From assembly GCA_902536695.1 (NCBI GenBank), contig CACAYQ010000002.1, positions 1-64,000 of the forward strand: 64,000 nucleotides of DNA, read 5' to 3'. This DNA is from an uncultured Bacteroidota bacterium. Its GTDB lineage: Bacteria > Bacteroidota > Bacteroidia > Flavobacteriales_D > Parvicellaceae. This document shows, one piece after another, positions 1-10,664 of this stretch (the stretch's first letter is position 1; the number at the start of each line of letters is the position of its first letter). Under the pieces are notes generated by a model, which did not search any database, was not told the origin of the DNA, and saw nothing but the letters and a program-made list of their open reading frames with translations. The position numbers and the translations under genes are program-made.

Positions 1-1323
1 TTTTGGTTCGTCACCTTCATTGTGTCCATATTTTCTATAGCACAACAGATCTACAAAAACATCTCTAGAAAATTCTTGTCTGTAACGCAGAGCAATAACT
101 ATAGTTTGTACTACCGCTTCAATATCATCCCCATTGACATGAAATACTGGACTAAGGGTTGTTTTACCTACATCCGTACAATATGTACTAGATCTTGCAT
201 CTAAGTAATTCGTGGTAAAACCAACTTGATTGTTTATTACAATATGTAAGGTTCCGCCTGTTCTGTATCCATCAAGTTGAGCCATTTGGACTACTTCATA
301 CACAATACCTTGACCCGCTATTGCAGCGTCTCCGTGAATAAGAATCGGTAAGATTTTTCTTTCATCCCCGTCTAACTCATGATCAATTTTAGACCTTGTT
401 ATCCCTTCAACAACAGGGTCAACCGCTTCTAAATGTGATGGATTTGGAGCAAGCGTTATTTTAACTTGACGCCCAGCATCAGTTTCGACTTCTGATGTAA
501 TTCCCAAATGATACTTCACATCACCATCAAACAAGGTGTCATCATCATACTCTTTACCCTCGAATTCGGTGAAAATACTTTCATAAGTTTTATTAAAAAT
601 ATTCGCTAGGACGTTCAATCTACCTCTGTGTGCCATGCCTACTATAAATTCCTTAAGGCCTAAAGCAGAGCCGTTTTCAATTAATGCATCCAATGCTGGA
701 ATTAAGGATTCTGCTCCTTCAATTGAAAACCTTTTTTGTCCCACGAACTTTTTTTGTAAGAATTGTTCAAAAACATTAGACTGATTTAGTTTATGTAAAA
801 TGTGTTTCTTTTGATCTTTAGTGAACTGAGGTCTATTTTTGAGTTCAATTTGCTTTCTTATCCATTCTACTCTTTCAGGGTGTCTTATATATTGGTATTC
901 AATACCAATAGACTGACAATACGTTTCTTCTAAGTGAGCTACAATTTCATTTAAGGAAGAAGGACCTATCCCTACTTGGTCACCTGCTTGAAAAACAGTT
1001 AACAAATCATCCTCATCAAGACCAAAGTTTTTAATATCCAAGGTTGGACTGTATTTTCTTCTTTCCCTAACAGGATTGGTCTTTGTAAATAAATGTCCTC
1101 TAGCACGATAGGCATTAATCAAATTAATGACCCTGAATTCTTTTTTAACTATGGATGGAACTTCATCGATTTCATCGTAATTGAATTTAGCAAATTCATA
1201 TCCATCGAAAAACTGTCTCCAGCTTGGTTCTACTAACCTTTTATCAATTAGATATTTTTGATGAAGCTCATCTACGTAATCACTATCGATACTATTTAAA
1301 AAAGAAAATCGATCTAGGCTCAT
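1..1323 (-). CDS. sucA: 2-oxoglutarate dehydrogenase E1 component, N-terminal part (truncated by window edge)
   Basis: This is the thiamine-diphosphate-dependent E1 subunit that decarboxylates 2-oxoglutarate in the TCA cycle. I translated the minus strand by hand because the ORF track misses it (it runs off the window). It reads MSLDRFSFLNSIDSDYVDEL at the start, with later segments FIVGMAHRGRLNVLANIF, ITLAPNPSHLEAVDPVVEG and ILIHGDAAIAGQGIVYE, all typical of the E1o family. The start is the ATG at 1321-1323. About 441 codons are present, roughly half of the usual 900-plus residues; the C-terminal half lies left of the window. No interruption is seen in the part visible. Confidence 0.93.
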   Translation of the reverse strand, partial: MSLDRFSFLNSIDSDYVDELHQKYLIDKRLVEPSWRQFFDGYEFAKFNYDEIDEVPSIVKKEFRVINLINAYRARGHLFTKTNPVRERRKYSPTLDIKNFGLDEDDLLTVFQAGDQVGIGPSSLNEIVAHLEETYCQSIGIEYQYIRHPERVEWIRKQIELKNRPQFTKDQKKHILHKLNQSNVFEQFLQKKFVGQKRFSIEGAESLIPALDALIENGSALGLKEFIVGMAHRGRLNVLANIFNKTYESIFTEFEGKEYDDDTLFDGDVKYHLGITSEVETDAGRQVKITLAPNPSHLEAVDPVVEGITRSKIDHELDGDERKILPILIHGDAAIAGQGIVYEVVQMAQLDGYRTGGTLHIVINNQVGFTTNYLDARSSTYCTDVGKTTLSPVFHVNGDDIEAVVQTIVIALRYRQEFSRDVFVDLLCYRKYGHNEGDEPK

Positions 1324-1542
1324 TCCAAAACAAAGATGCAAAATATTTATTTGAAAATAAACCTGAAAATCACTTTCTTTTTTATCATATATAAAACAGA
1401 ATTTTTAACCGGCTCTATATTCAATTAAACAAAACTTTCCTTGTATTTTATAACCAAGATCATTACGAAATGAAATCCATAAATTTTAAACGATCTTATC
1501 TAATAGAAATAATAAAAAATGGGTTTATTGTTAATCCATTTT

Positions 1543-1557
1543 AACAGATAATCTGTT
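1543..1557. promoter_or_regulatory. 15-nt perfect inverted repeat upstream of the TIGR01777 epimerase
   Basis: AACAGAT-A-ATCTGTT is a perfect 7-bp inverted repeat with a one-base centre, 45 nt before the epimerase start and in the divergent gap with sucA. A weaker hairpin (AAAATGG...CCATTTT) lies just before it. The geometry suits a dimeric regulator's operator, but no regulator or second site was identified, so the role is inferred. Confidence 0.3.
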
Positions 1558-1602
1558 GGACAATATATCTCAGTTTATTTGACATGCTTATATTAGTTTA
1601 TC

Positions 1603-2508
1603 ATGAAAAATAAAGTTCTTATCACGGGTGGTTCTGGACTTATAGGATCAAGATTAACACAAAAACTAATCGCACACAATTATGATGTGGTACACCTTAC
1701 CAGATCAAAAAATTCAAAGCATGATATAAAAACTTATGAGTGGAACTGGGGGAAAAAAGAAATTGATGAAAATTGTCTTGAAAACATAAACGTTATTGTC
1801 CATCTAGCGGGTGCTGGGATAGCAGAAAAACCTTGGACACAGAAAAGAAAAGAAACCATTGTAAAAAGCAGAGTACTTACTACTCGACTTTTACATGAAG
1901 TTATTAACAAACACAAAATAAAATTAAATTCTTTTATTTCAGCTTCGGGAATAGGTGTTTATGGAGCAATCACCAATGAAATAGTATACCGTGAAGCTAA
2001 TGAACCTTACAATGATTTTATTGGCAATTGTTGTAAACAATGGGAAAGAGCAGCAGACTTATTTCAAGATGATACTAATGTATATAAACTTAGACTAGGA
2101 ATTGTACTTGATAAAAATGAAGGAGCACTACCAAAAATGAGTTCAATGATCAGAAAAGGATTAGGTTCGCCTCTAGGGTCTGGCAACCAATATATGCCAT
2201 GGGTGCATATTGACGATGCAGTAAATGCCTTTATGAACACAATAGAGAAAAAAATAAATCCAGGAACTTACAACGTGGTTAGCAGCCAACATTGCAATAA
2301 TAAAGAATTCACCAATGCTATGGGAAATGCTTTAAATAAAAGAATCAGATTACCAAATGTTCCAAGTTTCGTTTTAAAATTTATTTATGGTGAATTAGCG
2401 GATATATTATTAGAAGGTTCCAGAGTTTCTAACGAGAAAATCAAATCTCAAGGCTTTGATTTTAAATATGATCGTATTGAAGATGCTCTTAGTGAAATTT
2501 ACAGTTAG
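1603..2508 (+). CDS. TIGR01777-type NAD(P)-dependent epimerase (YfcH-like)
   Basis: This extended SDR-fold protein belongs to the poorly characterised TIGR01777/YfcH family; its substrate is not known. The N-terminus KVLITGGSGLIGSRL is a Rossmann NAD(P)-binding motif. Residues near 70 (VHLAGAGIAEKPW) and 170-210 (LRLGIVLDKNEGALPKM, YMPWVHIDDAV) are family hallmarks, and the C-terminal DUF1731-like part includes a RLPNVPSFVLKF segment. Length 301 aa is normal. It is divergent from sucA and converges on the polyprenyl synthase gene, with which it overlaps by four bases so that the two stop codons interleave. Confidence 0.87.
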   Translation: MKNKVLITGGSGLIGSRLTQKLIAHNYDVVHLTRSKNSKHDIKTYEWNWGKKEIDENCLENINVIVHLAGAGIAEKPWTQKRKETIVKSRVLTTRLLHEVINKHKIKLNSFISASGIGVYGAITNEIVYREANEPYNDFIGNCCKQWERAADLFQDDTNVYKLRLGIVLDKNEGALPKMSSMIRKGLGSPLGSGNQYMPWVHIDDAVNAFMNTIEKKINPGTYNVVSSQHCNNKEFTNAMGNALNKRIRLPNVPSFVLKFIYGELADILLEGSRVSNEKIKSQGFDFKYDRIEDALSEIYS

Positions 2509-3470
2509 TAATTTCTATTCATCAAATTTTCTGCAAACATTACCAATACTTCTTTACTTCTCTCATTTAAACTGGTTTGCATTATGTTAGAAATAGCTTC
2601 AGTATGGTAATTATCCTTTCTTCTAATAGCTAAATCTAATACACCATATTTATCATAAAGTACTTTTATCTGATTCACAATTTCTTTGTCCTTAATGTCA
2701 TTGGATTCATAAAGAGAGTTTACGTGAATTTTTTCTTTTTTTGATAATTGATTTAACATAGAGATAAACATGAGTGTCTTCTTTTTTTCTAATATATCAC
2801 CACCTATTTTTTTTCCAAATTTTTCACCAACAGGGTAGGCATCAAGTATATCATCATGTATTTGGAATGCAATTCCTAAATTGATACCAAAATTGTACAA
2901 AAATTGAGCATCTGTTTCAGTTGCCCCTCCCACCATGGCCCCCATTTTTAAGGCACAAGCTACTAAGACAGCTGTTTTCAATTTTATCATTTTAAGATAC
3001 TCCTCTTCACTAACCTCATTTTTTTCTTCAAATATCATATCCAACGATTGACCTTCACAAACCTCAATAGCTGTTTTATGAAAAACGGAATGAATAGACT
3101 GATTAAGTGATTGAGATTCAATTAAAATCTGATTAACAAGGGCATACAGTAGGTCTCCTGAAAGTATAGCGTCATTAGTAGACCATTTTTCATGTACTGT
3201 TTGCTGACCCCTTCTTAACGTTGCCTGGTCCATTATATCATCATGGACTAAAGTAAAATTATGAAACAGTTCAACCGCCATTGCTTCTTTAATGGCTAAG
3301 TTGGGATTACCTCCGTATAAATCTGATGCTAATAATGTAAGAGAAGACCTAAATCGTTTACCACCCAGATTTACCATATATTTTATGGGGTCATATATAG
3401 TGTAAGACGGCAGTGAATCTAGGTATTTCAGTAATGCCTCATCAATGATTTCTTTGTATTTCTCTAGCAT
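2505..3470 (-). CDS. Polyprenyl diphosphate synthase family protein
   Basis: This trans-prenyltransferase condenses isopentenyl diphosphate with allylic diphosphates. It supplies isoprenoid chains, for example for menaquinone or carotenoids; chain length cannot be read from the sequence with confidence. The first aspartate-rich motif is LVHDDIMDQATLRRG (about residue 75) and the second is QIHDDILD (about residue 205). GGKRFRSSLTLLASD gives the IPP-binding region. Length 321 aa is typical. It is the last gene of a minus-strand run behind the RND exporter and rfbA (four-base gap to rfbA). Confidence 0.9.
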   Translation of the reverse strand: MLEKYKEIIDEALLKYLDSLPSYTIYDPIKYMVNLGGKRFRSSLTLLASDLYGGNPNLAIKEAMAVELFHNFTLVHDDIMDQATLRRGQQTVHEKWSTNDAILSGDLLYALVNQILIESQSLNQSIHSVFHKTAIEVCEGQSLDMIFEEKNEVSEEEYLKMIKLKTAVLVACALKMGAMVGGATETDAQFLYNFGINLGIAFQIHDDILDAYPVGEKFGKKIGGDILEKKKTLMFISMLNQLSKKEKIHVNSLYESNDIKDKEIVNQIKVLYDKYGVLDLAIRRKDNYHTEAISNIMQTSLNERSKEVLVMFAENLMNRNY

Positions 3471-3474
3471 TTAT

Positions 3475-4335
3475 TTAGTTGATTAAACTCATGAGATAAT
3501 TACCATACCCACTCTTTAGAAGTGGTAATGCTAATTCCTTTAACTGATTATCATCTATAAAGCCATTTGAATATGCAACTGCCTCAATACAACCTACTCC
3601 CATACCTTGTCTTTCTTCTATTGTTTGAACAAAATGAGAGGCTTGCATCAATGAACGGAAAGTCCCAGTATCTAGCCAAGCTACTCCTCTACCTAAATTC
3701 TTGACTTTAAGGTTCCCCTGCTCAAGATAAACCTTATTAACATCTGTAATTTCATATTCTCCTCTAGAACTAGGCTTTAAATTTTCTGCAATTTTTATGA
3801 CTTCATTGTTATAAAAATAAAGTCCGGGAACTGCATAATTAGATTTTGGATTATCAGGTTTTTCTTCAATGGATAACACATTTTCATTTTCATCAAATTC
3901 AACCACTCCATAACGCTCAGGATCGTTAACCCTGTATGCAAAAATTAAGCCCCCTTCAGGACCGGCTGAAGATTCCAATTTTTTTCCCATTCCAGATCCA
4001 AAAAATATGTTGTCTCCTAGAATTAAAGCTACTTTATCTTTACCTATAAAGTTTTTACCAATTATAAATGCTTGAGCGAGTCCATTCGGCTCAGGTTGTA
4101 TCTGATATTCAAATCTACAACCCAACTTTGACCCATCTCCAAGTAAATGTTGAAACAAAGGTTGATCGTGGGGAGTAGTGATGAAAAGGATTTCTCTAAT
4201 ACCAGCATGCATTAAAGTGGATAATGGATAATAAATCATTGGCTTATTGTATACTGGCATAAGTTGTTTACTGACTGCTAGTGTCAACGGGTGAAGCCTT
4301 GTCCCTGATCCTCCTGCTAAAATTATTCCTTTCAT
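3475..4335 (-). CDS. rfbA: Glucose-1-phosphate thymidylyltransferase
   Basis: It makes dTDP-glucose from dTTP and glucose-1-phosphate, the first step of dTDP-rhamnose and related deoxysugar supply for surface glycans. The N-terminus [18 protein letters not shown] is the nucleotidyltransferase signature and [20 protein letters not shown] follows directly. [29 protein letters not shown] and [11 protein letters not shown] are further family blocks. Length 286 aa matches RfbA/RmlA. No rfbB, C or D genes lie next to it here; it sits between an exporter and a prenyl synthase with gaps of two and four bases, so it is probably co-transcribed with them. Confidence 0.94.
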   Translation of the reverse strand: MKGIILAGGSGTRLHPLTLAVSKQLMPVYNKPMIYYPLSTLMHAGIREILFITTPHDQPLFQHLLGDGSKLGCRFEYQIQPEPNGLAQAFIIGKNFIGKDKVALILGDNIFFGSGMGKKLESSAGPEGGLIFAYRVNDPERYGVVEFDENENVLSIEEKPDNPKSNYAVPGLYFYNNEVIKIAENLKPSSRGEYEITDVNKVYLEQGNLKVKNLGRGVAWLDTGTFRSLMQASHFVQTIEERQGMGVGCIEAVAYSNGFIDDNQLKELALPLLKSGYGNYLMSLIN

Positions 4336-4337
4336 GA

Positions 4338-6974
4338 TTACAATTTATTCCATTCTATATCTTGATCATCTTGAAAAAGATCTTCTGATTCTTTAAAGTT
4401 TTGAGTTAAAATTCTTTTTTCTAAGCTTAACAACAGTGAAGGTAATAACACCAAGTTAGTTAACATAGCCACAAATAAAGTTAATGAAACCAGTAATCCC
4501 AAAGCTTGAGTGCCACCAAAATTAGATGCTGTGAAAATAGAAAATCCAAAAAATAGAATAATGGATGTATATATCATACTCACACCTGTTTCTCTAATTG
4601 ATGTTTCAACTGACTTTCTTATATTATTATATTTTAACTCCTGTCTATATTTTGCTAAAAAATGTATCGTGTCATCAATAGAAATCCCAAATGCTATACT
4701 GAATACAAGGATGGTGGAAGGCTTTATTGGAATACCAAAGTAACCCATTAATGCAGAAGTAAAAATGAGCGGTAACAAATTTGGGAGGAGCGAAACCAAG
4801 ACCATTTTTAAGGATCTAAATAAGAAAGACATAAGCAGCGCTACTACGACAATCGCTATCATTAAGCTAATAAAAAGATTATTTACTAAATATGTTGTAC
4901 CCTTTGCATAAATCACACCTGTTCCTGTTATTTGAAGATCAATTTTTAGTTCATCAACTGCTTTTCTAACAGCACTTTCAAATGCATCTAAACCAAAATC
5001 GTGTTTCAACTCAGCCCATTCAGTAGGAAACTCTACAATTCCAACTTGTTCATCCGATGTAAGTTGATTTTGAACCATATACTTAATATTGTTGTGACTA
5101 TTATAAAAATCAAACATCTCTTTTTCTGACTCCACAACTTTAAATTGTGTAGCTTCGGGGTTAACTATACTATCAACATAGGTATTTATCCTAGAAATCA
5201 AACTATCCATAGCAGCTGTCCCTATATCCGCAATTTGCATAGTTATTCTAGTAGTCTTGTGATTTGAATCTAAAAATGTTTTTACAAAACCATTGCTATT
5301 GTCAATTACGGAGTCAGAAAACGTGTTCTTAAAATATATAGAATTAATTATTCTTGAAAAGTACCTTTGATCTTTTGATTTACTAAAATCTAAATCATAT
5401 TTTGACTTTTTTCCATTTGCGTAAGACTGTGAAATAAACTTCATTGCATCAACAATGGAGAGTGATTTTGATAAATATTTTTCACTTTTCAACTGCTCTT
5501 GTAGCTGTTGAATTTTAGCAATGTTTGAAAAATTATCATACACTACACTATTGAAATTTAAAATTATTTCAAATGGTAGGACTCCATTTAATTCTTCTTC
5601 GAAAAACTTTAAGTCTTTCACAACCAAATCATCATTTGGTAAATCATCTACTATATTTCCAGTTGTATGCATTAAAGACATACCATAAATACCAGCAATG
5701 AATAGAGCTGTTGTTACAAGATAAATTTGCTTTCTTTTTTGAGTAGCAAAGTAAACTAATGCATCTAATACCTTAAACATCCATTGTCTATCTAAATGCT
5801 CAGTATGTTTACCCTTTGGTTCAGGTAAATAACTAAATATAATTGGCACCAGACAAATACTAATAATAAACATGCAAATAATATTGATGGATGCTACCAC
5901 ACCAAATTCCTTCATAATTGCTGAATGAGTAAATATAAAGGTGCCAAAACCCATAGAAGTTGTTGCATTAGTCAAAAAAGTAGCATTTCCTACTTTTTGG
6001 ATTACTCTATCAAGAGCTTTAATTTTCTTACCATGACTTTTAAATTCCTGTTGAAATTTATTAATAAGGTAGACACAGTTTGGTATACCTATTACAATTA
6101 ATAATGGAGGAATAAGCCCAGTTAAAGCGGTGATTTCATAATTAAAAAGGCTTAAAACACCAAGCGACCAAACTACCCCAATTGCCACTACAATCATTGA
6201 AATAATAACAACTTTGATTGATCTAAAAAACAGCAACAACAATAAAGCAGTTACTATCATAGCTAGCAAAATAAAAACTTTTAATTCTTTCTGAACAGTA
6301 GTCATCATTACAGATCTAATGAAGGGTAAACCAGAAAATTTTAAGTGTGAAAAATAATTTGAATACGAAAGGGCCTTAGATCTAATATCTTCTATTAAAG
6401 TACCCCTGTTATTTGAATTGAAAATATCTTTATTCAGAAATAACATCATAAAGTGCAAGTCAGAAGAGTCCTTGTATACAATATTGTTATAGAACTCGAG
6501 GTTTTTAATTATCTTTTTTACGCTGTCTACCTGTAATTGAGACAGAGGATGTTGATTAATAATTTCTTTAAGGGTGAATTTAGAGTTTGACTTATCTTTA
6601 ATAATGTTGTAAAGGTGAGCCTCAGAAAAGATTGAATCGACAACGCATTTAAAATGGGGTGTTTCTGTCTCTGAAATATTAACTTTTATATTTTTTAAGC
6701 TATCTGCTAACTCTAGCCATGCATTGAATCTACTTTCTGTATAGAATTCGGGCTCATCTGTAGCAATAACCACCATCATTCCATCAATACCAAAATTGGC
6801 TTTGAACTTTTCATAAGCAAGAAAAGTAGGGTCATTTTCTGGGAGAAGTTTATTGAACTGGTACTGTAGCTGAACTTTTGTGGATTGAAGACCCATAAAA
6901 GCAGTAATCAAAAAGAGAATACACAATATCAGAATTCGATTCCTTAGTATGAGAATAGAAATCTTTCTCCACAT
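4338..6974 (-). CDS. RND/MMPL superfamily membrane exporter
   Basis: This large inner-membrane protein (878 aa) has the two-fold RND layout. There is one helix near residue 15, a long periplasmic loop, a helix bundle around 230-400 ([39 protein letters not shown]), another helix near 420, a second loop, and a final bundle around 695-860. The [12 protein letters not shown] and [17 protein letters not shown] segments resemble the conserved helix-4 motifs of MMPL/sterol-sensing-type transporters. The substrate is unknown; lipids or hydrophobic compounds are common in this family. It is first in the run with rfbA and the prenyl synthase and is divergent from the radical SAM gene. Confidence 0.85.
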   Translation of the reverse strand: MWRKISILILRNRILILCILFLITAFMGLQSTKVQLQYQFNKLLPENDPTFLAYEKFKANFGIDGMMVVIATDEPEFYTESRFNAWLELADSLKNIKVNISETETPHFKCVVDSIFSEAHLYNIIKDKSNSKFTLKEIINQHPLSQLQVDSVKKIIKNLEFYNNIVYKDSSDLHFMMLFLNKDIFNSNNRGTLIEDIRSKALSYSNYFSHLKFSGLPFIRSVMMTTVQKELKVFILLAMIVTALLLLLFFRSIKVVIISMIVVAIGVVWSLGVLSLFNYEITALTGLIPPLLIVIGIPNCVYLINKFQQEFKSHGKKIKALDRVIQKVGNATFLTNATTSMGFGTFIFTHSAIMKEFGVVASINIICMFIISICLVPIIFSYLPEPKGKHTEHLDRQWMFKVLDALVYFATQKRKQIYLVTTALFIAGIYGMSLMHTTGNIVDDLPNDDLVVKDLKFFEEELNGVLPFEIILNFNSVVYDNFSNIAKIQQLQEQLKSEKYLSKSLSIVDAMKFISQSYANGKKSKYDLDFSKSKDQRYFSRIINSIYFKNTFSDSVIDNSNGFVKTFLDSNHKTTRITMQIADIGTAAMDSLISRINTYVDSIVNPEATQFKVVESEKEMFDFYNSHNNIKYMVQNQLTSDEQVGIVEFPTEWAELKHDFGLDAFESAVRKAVDELKIDLQITGTGVIYAKGTTYLVNNLFISLMIAIVVVALLMSFLFRSLKMVLVSLLPNLLPLIFTSALMGYFGIPIKPSTILVFSIAFGISIDDTIHFLAKYRQELKYNNIRKSVETSIRETGVSMIYTSIILFFGFSIFTASNFGGTQALGLLVSLTLFVAMLTNLVLLPSLLLSLEKRILTQNFKESEDLFQDDQDIEWNKL

Positions 6975-7030
6975 ATTTTTTTTTTGCTAATGTATTAATT
7001 AATACTATAGTTTATTGGTTCTAATCATAA

Positions 7031-8077
7031 ATGATTTTAGTATTTTTAAATTCTATCAGACCTCATTTTATAAATACACTTAATATTTTAAATTCCATTA
7101 CCTTAATCAGATTGGTCAATGCTTTAAAACTGTTTTCTAGCTTCAAAATAGCAATCTTACTTAAAAAACCCATTCATTTCGGATTTCCAATGGCCTTAAG
7201 TATAGAGCCCACTACAGCTTGTAATCTTGGATGCCCTGAATGTCCAAGTGGACTCAAACAATTTACTAGGAAAACTGGAAATCTAACACTAGAACTACAT
7301 CAAAAGATAATTAACGAATCATATAAGAATTTAATGTATGTGAATTATTATTTCCAAGGAGAACCATACATAAATCCTAATCTCTTTACTATGATTAGTC
7401 ATTCTACTTCCAAAAATATTTTTTGTTCCACATCCACAAATGGTCATTTCTTAACAGATGAGAATTGCAAAAAAACCATTTATTCAGGATTGCAAAGTTT
7501 AATTATCTCAATCGATGGGAATTCTCAAGAAAGCTATGTTGAATATCGAAAAAATGGCGATTTAGAAAAAGTAAAAAAAGGAGCTAAAAACTTAGTGAAT
7601 TGGAAAAACAAATTAAAAAGTAAATATCCGTACATCATACTACAATTTTTAATTGTAAAAACGAATGAACATTTAATTAATGAAATGAAAGCGTTTTGTG
7701 ATGAACTTGGATTAAATGAATTCAGAATTAAAACAGCTCAGTTTTATGATTTTAAAAATGGGAACCCACTTATGCCTTCAAATGAACAGTATTCTAGATA
7801 CCGGAAGAAAAAAAATGGACAATATGAACTTAAAAATAAATTTAAAAATCAGTGTTGGAGAATGTGGAGTAGTTGCGTTATTACGGTAAATGGTGAAGTT
7901 GTGCCGTGTTGTTTTGATAAGGACGCAAAATATCAACTTGGAATGATAAAATCAAAAAGTTTAAGAAGAATATGGAAGAGTGAAGATTATACTAATTTCA
8001 GATCTAGAATTTTGACCAACAGAAATGGTGTTGATATTTGTAAAAATTGTTCTGAGGGCTCAGAGGTATGGGCATAA
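7031..8077 (+). CDS. Radical SAM protein with SPASM domain
   Basis: This is a radical S-adenosylmethionine enzyme. The CNLGCPEC motif near residue 65 (CX3CX2C) binds the catalytic 4Fe-4S cluster. The C-terminal third carries a SPASM-like cysteine set (CWRMWSSC, VVPCCFDK, ICKNC) that would bind auxiliary clusters. VNGEVVPCC is typical of this family. Length is 348 aa. No peptide precursor or obvious substrate gene lies next to it, so its substrate (peptide maturation or a small-molecule reaction) is unknown. A bidirectional hairpin terminator follows the stop codon immediately. Confidence 0.85.
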   Translation: MILVFLNSIRPHFINTLNILNSITLIRLVNALKLFSSFKIAILLKKPIHFGFPMALSIEPTTACNLGCPECPSGLKQFTRKTGNLTLELHQKIINESYKNLMYVNYYFQGEPYINPNLFTMISHSTSKNIFCSTSTNGHFLTDENCKKTIYSGLQSLIISIDGNSQESYVEYRKNGDLEKVKKGAKNLVNWKNKLKSKYPYIILQFLIVKTNEHLINEMKAFCDELGLNEFRIKTAQFYDFKNGNPLMPSNEQYSRYRKKKNGQYELKNKFKNQCWRMWSSCVITVNGEVVPCCFDKDAKYQLGMIKSKSLRRIWKSEDYTNFRSRILTNRNGVDICKNCSEGSEVWA

Positions 8078-8104
8078 AAAAAGCCCTCAATAAGGGCTTT
8101 ATCT
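8078..8104. terminator. Bidirectional rho-independent terminator
   Basis: AAAGCCCTC-AATA-AGGGCTTT forms an 8-bp stem with A-runs on the left and T-rich sequence on the right. It sits one base after the radical SAM stop codon and between two convergent genes, so it can serve both strands. Confidence 0.8.
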
Positions 8105-8122
8105 TAAATAAATAAAAATTAT

Positions 8123-8392
8123 TTATTCGTGATCATGTCCTTCGTGATCAGAATGATCTTCAGTAGCTTCTTCTACTTCATCCATCATTTCAGAAGTTAC
8201 ACTATCAAGTGAATCTGACATCATTTCCATTTCATTAACTGCAGAATCAACAGTAGCTTCAATTTCTTCAAGAGCTTGATCTACAATAGCATCTAACTCT
8301 GCTTCCATCTGAGCTTCTAATTCTGCTTCTGAAACACCACTACCGCAAGAAAAAGCAAGCAAAGCAAGTGGTAAAATCCAAAATTTTTTCAT
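8123..8392 (-). CDS. Small acidic lipoprotein with histidine-rich tail
   Basis: An 89-residue protein with signal peptide MKKFWILPLALLAFSCG, where Cys16 fits a lipobox. The mature part is extremely acidic and probably helical (EAELEAQMEAELDAIVDQ and similar), and the last residues alternate His/Asp/Glu (DHSDHEGHDHE). The composition suggests a surface or periplasmic lipoprotein able to bind metal cations through its tail, but this is inferred from composition alone. It lies downstream of frr on the same strand with an 83-base gap. I do not recognise a named family. Confidence 0.75.
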   Translation of the reverse strand: MKKFWILPLALLAFSCGSGVSEAELEAQMEAELDAIVDQALEEIEATVDSAVNEMEMMSDSLDSVTSEMMDEVEEATEDHSDHEGHDHE

Positions 8393-8475
8393 TTTTTATT
8401 AAGTTTAAATTTGCAAATTAAGATTCAAAACTAAACTATTTTTACGAATAGAGAAGAAAATCAATTAATAATCGA

Positions 8476-9036
8476 TTAAACCTTCATAATATCTTCTTCT
8501 TTTACAGAAACTAATTCGTCTACTTTTGTAGAATAAGAATTGGTTAAATTTTGAACATCGAGCTCTGCATTTTTAACCGCGTCTTCGCTTAACCCTTCGT
8601 CTTTAAGCGATTTAACCATATCATTAGCATCTTTCCTTTGTGTTCTCAAACTGACTTTTGCATTTTCGCCCTCAGCCCTTGCTCTTTTCACAAGATCTTT
8701 TCTTCTTTCTTCTGTTAGTACTGGAACAGAAATTATAATAACTTCTCCATTATTTTGTGGGTTCAATCCCAAGTTGGCATTAATAATGGCTCTGGTAATT
8801 TCGTCTAATAAACTTTTTTCCCAGGGTTGAACGGTTAGTGTTCTTGGATCTAAAGTACTTATATTTCCAATTTGGGATAAAGGAGTTGGAGAACCATAAT
8901 AGTCCACTCTGACTGTATCTAACATGGAAGGGTTTGCTCTTCCTGCTCTAATTTTGCTCAATTCTGAATTTAAATGAGAAATGGCTTTCTTCATTCCATC
9001 TTCAGCTTCTTCTAAAATCATGTTTATTTCTTCCAT
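8476..9036 (-). CDS. frr: Ribosome recycling factor
   Basis: RRF splits post-termination ribosomes together with EF-G. The sequence shows the long helical hairpin and the conserved segments ELSKIRAGRANPSMLDTV, WEKSLLDEITRAI and VPVLTEERRKDLVKRARAEGE. Length 186 aa is normal. It is nine bases downstream of pyrH on the same strand, the usual pyrH-frr pair in many bacteria. Confidence 0.97.
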   Translation of the reverse strand: MEEINMILEEAEDGMKKAISHLNSELSKIRAGRANPSMLDTVRVDYYGSPTPLSQIGNISTLDPRTLTVQPWEKSLLDEITRAIINANLGLNPQNNGEVIIISVPVLTEERRKDLVKRARAEGENAKVSLRTQRKDANDMVKSLKDEGLSEDAVKNAELDVQNLTNSYSTKVDELVSVKEEDIMKV

Positions 9037-9045
9037 AGTGTTTAT

Positions 9046-9753
9046 TTAAACCGTAACTAAAGTTCCTATTTCTTCACCTGTAACCACTTTTTTAAGGTTA
9101 CCTTTACTATTCATATTAAATACAATAACAGGCAAATCATTTTCCTTACAAAGCGTGAATGCAGTCATATCCATGACTTTTAGGTTTCTCTTGTAAGCTT
9201 CGTCAAAAGTTATAGTGTCAAATTTTTTGGCGGAAGCATTTTCCTCAGGATCCTTATCATAAATACCATCAACCCTTGTTCCTTTAAGAATCACTTCTGC
9301 ATCAATTTCTATTGCTCTAAGTGAAGCAGCAGAATCAGTCGTAAAAAAAGGATTTCCAGTGCCAGATCCGAAAATAACTATTCTACCCTTTTCTAAATGT
9401 CTTACTGCTTTTCTTTTAATAAAGGGTTCTGCAATTTGTTTCATTTCAATAGCAGACTGTAAGCGAGTGAATAAACCCACAGATTCTAATGCGGCTTGCA
9501 AAGCCATACTATTAATCATGGTAGCTAACATACCCATGTAATCTCCTTGAGTTCTTTCCATTCCACCTCTCTCCGCTTGAACACCTCTAAATATGTTTCC
9601 ACCACCAATTACAATACCAATTTCAGCACCTAGATCAGCAATCTCTCTAATTTCCTCTGCATATTGCATTAATCTATTATTGTCAATTCCAAATTGCTTA
9701 TTTCCCATTAAGGCTTCTCCACTAAGTTTAAGTAAGATTCTTTTATATTTCAT
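9046..9753 (-). CDS. pyrH: UMP kinase
   Basis: It phosphorylates UMP to UDP in pyrimidine nucleotide synthesis and is of the amino-acid-kinase fold. [40 protein letters not shown] and [13 protein letters not shown] are signature blocks. Length 235 aa is normal. It precedes frr by nine bases and is separated from tsf by a clear terminator, so pyrH-frr is probably its own transcription unit or reads through partially. Confidence 0.97.
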   Translation of the reverse strand: MKYKRILLKLSGEALMGNKQFGIDNNRLMQYAEEIREIADLGAEIGIVIGGGNIFRGVQAERGGMERTQGDYMGMLATMINSMALQAALESVGLFTRLQSAIEMKQIAEPFIKRKAVRHLEKGRIVIFGSGTGNPFFTTDSAASLRAIEIDAEVILKGTRVDGIYDKDPEENASAKKFDTITFDEAYKRNLKVMDMTAFTLCKENDLPVIVFNMNSKGNLKKVVTGEEIGTLVTV

Positions 9754-9772
9754 ATAATATTCAATTTTTGAG

Positions 9773-9799
9773 CAAAAAAAAGAGAGCTTAAAGCTCTCT
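9773..9799 (-). terminator. Rho-independent terminator after tsf
   Basis: On the minus strand AGAGAGCTT-T-AAGCTCTCT (9-bp stem) is followed by a run of eight T. It lies 17 bases after the tsf stop and upstream of pyrH, so it ends or attenuates the rplM-rpsI-rpsB-tsf transcript. Confidence 0.85.
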
Positions 9800-9816
9800 A
9801 AATATAGATAATGTTA

Positions 9817-10638
9817 TTAAATCGAAAGCGAATAACGCTTAAAATCTGTGACTTTAAGATCTGGGTTACTTTCTTTTAAAAACTGAGAGACTGTTTTTTT
9901 GTTGTCTCTTATAAAAGCCTGATTTAATAATGTAGTTTCTTTAAAAAACTTATTCAATCTACCTTTAGCAATTTTTTCTGCCATTTGCTCTGGCTTACCT
10001 TCTTGTATTGCTAAGTCTTTTCCTATTTCAATTTCTCTTTCAATAACTTCTTGCGGTACTGAGTCTTGATCTAGTGCAATAGGGTTCATCGCTGCAACTT
10101 GCATAGCCACTTGTTTACCTTCATCTTCTGCATCAGCTGTAAGACCAACCATAGATGCGATTTGGTTTCCAGGATGATTATATGCCACAACCCTTTCAGC
10201 CGAAATTCTTTCAAAATAAGAGATTTCAATTTTTTCACCAATTACGCCACTTTGCTCCGTTATTTTTTCAGCTACTGAAAGGTCAGATCCTGTGTAATTT
10301 GAGTTTAACAGGTCATCTAAATTTGAAGAGCTATTCGTTATAGCTAAATCTAATATTGCATTGGCAAAGTTTCCAAAATCGTTATTCTTTGCAACAAAAT
10401 CAGTTTCACAGTTAAGACAAATAAGATATCCTGTATTCCCTGAAGATTTAGAAATAACTAATCCTTCTTTAGCATCTCTATCCCCTCGTTTTGCAGCAAT
10501 TTTTTGACCCTTTTTTCTTAGAAAATCGATTGCAGCTTCTAAATCACCGTTTGATTCTTGCAAAGCTTTTTTACAATCCATCATTCCAGCACCGGTTTTT
10601 TTTCTTAATTCATTTACGTCTTTAGCAGTAATATTCAT
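9817..10638 (-). CDS. tsf: Elongation factor Ts
   Basis: EF-Ts is the guanine-nucleotide exchange factor for EF-Tu. The N-terminal UBA-like domain shows VNELRKKTGAGMMDCKKAL, followed by CLNCETDFVAKN and later MQVAAMNPIAL blocks. Length is 273 aa. It follows rpsB by 26 bases on the same strand, the near-universal rpsB-tsf order, and is followed by a strong terminator. Confidence 0.97.
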   Translation of the reverse strand: MNITAKDVNELRKKTGAGMMDCKKALQESNGDLEAAIDFLRKKGQKIAAKRGDRDAKEGLVISKSSGNTGYLICLNCETDFVAKNNDFGNFANAILDLAITNSSSNLDDLLNSNYTGSDLSVAEKITEQSGVIGEKIEISYFERISAERVVAYNHPGNQIASMVGLTADAEDEGKQVAMQVAAMNPIALDQDSVPQEVIEREIEIGKDLAIQEGKPEQMAEKIAKGRLNKFFKETTLLNQAFIRDNKKTVSQFLKESNPDLKVTDFKRYSLSI

Positions 10639-10664
10639 TTTTAAATACTTTTATAAAATCAAAT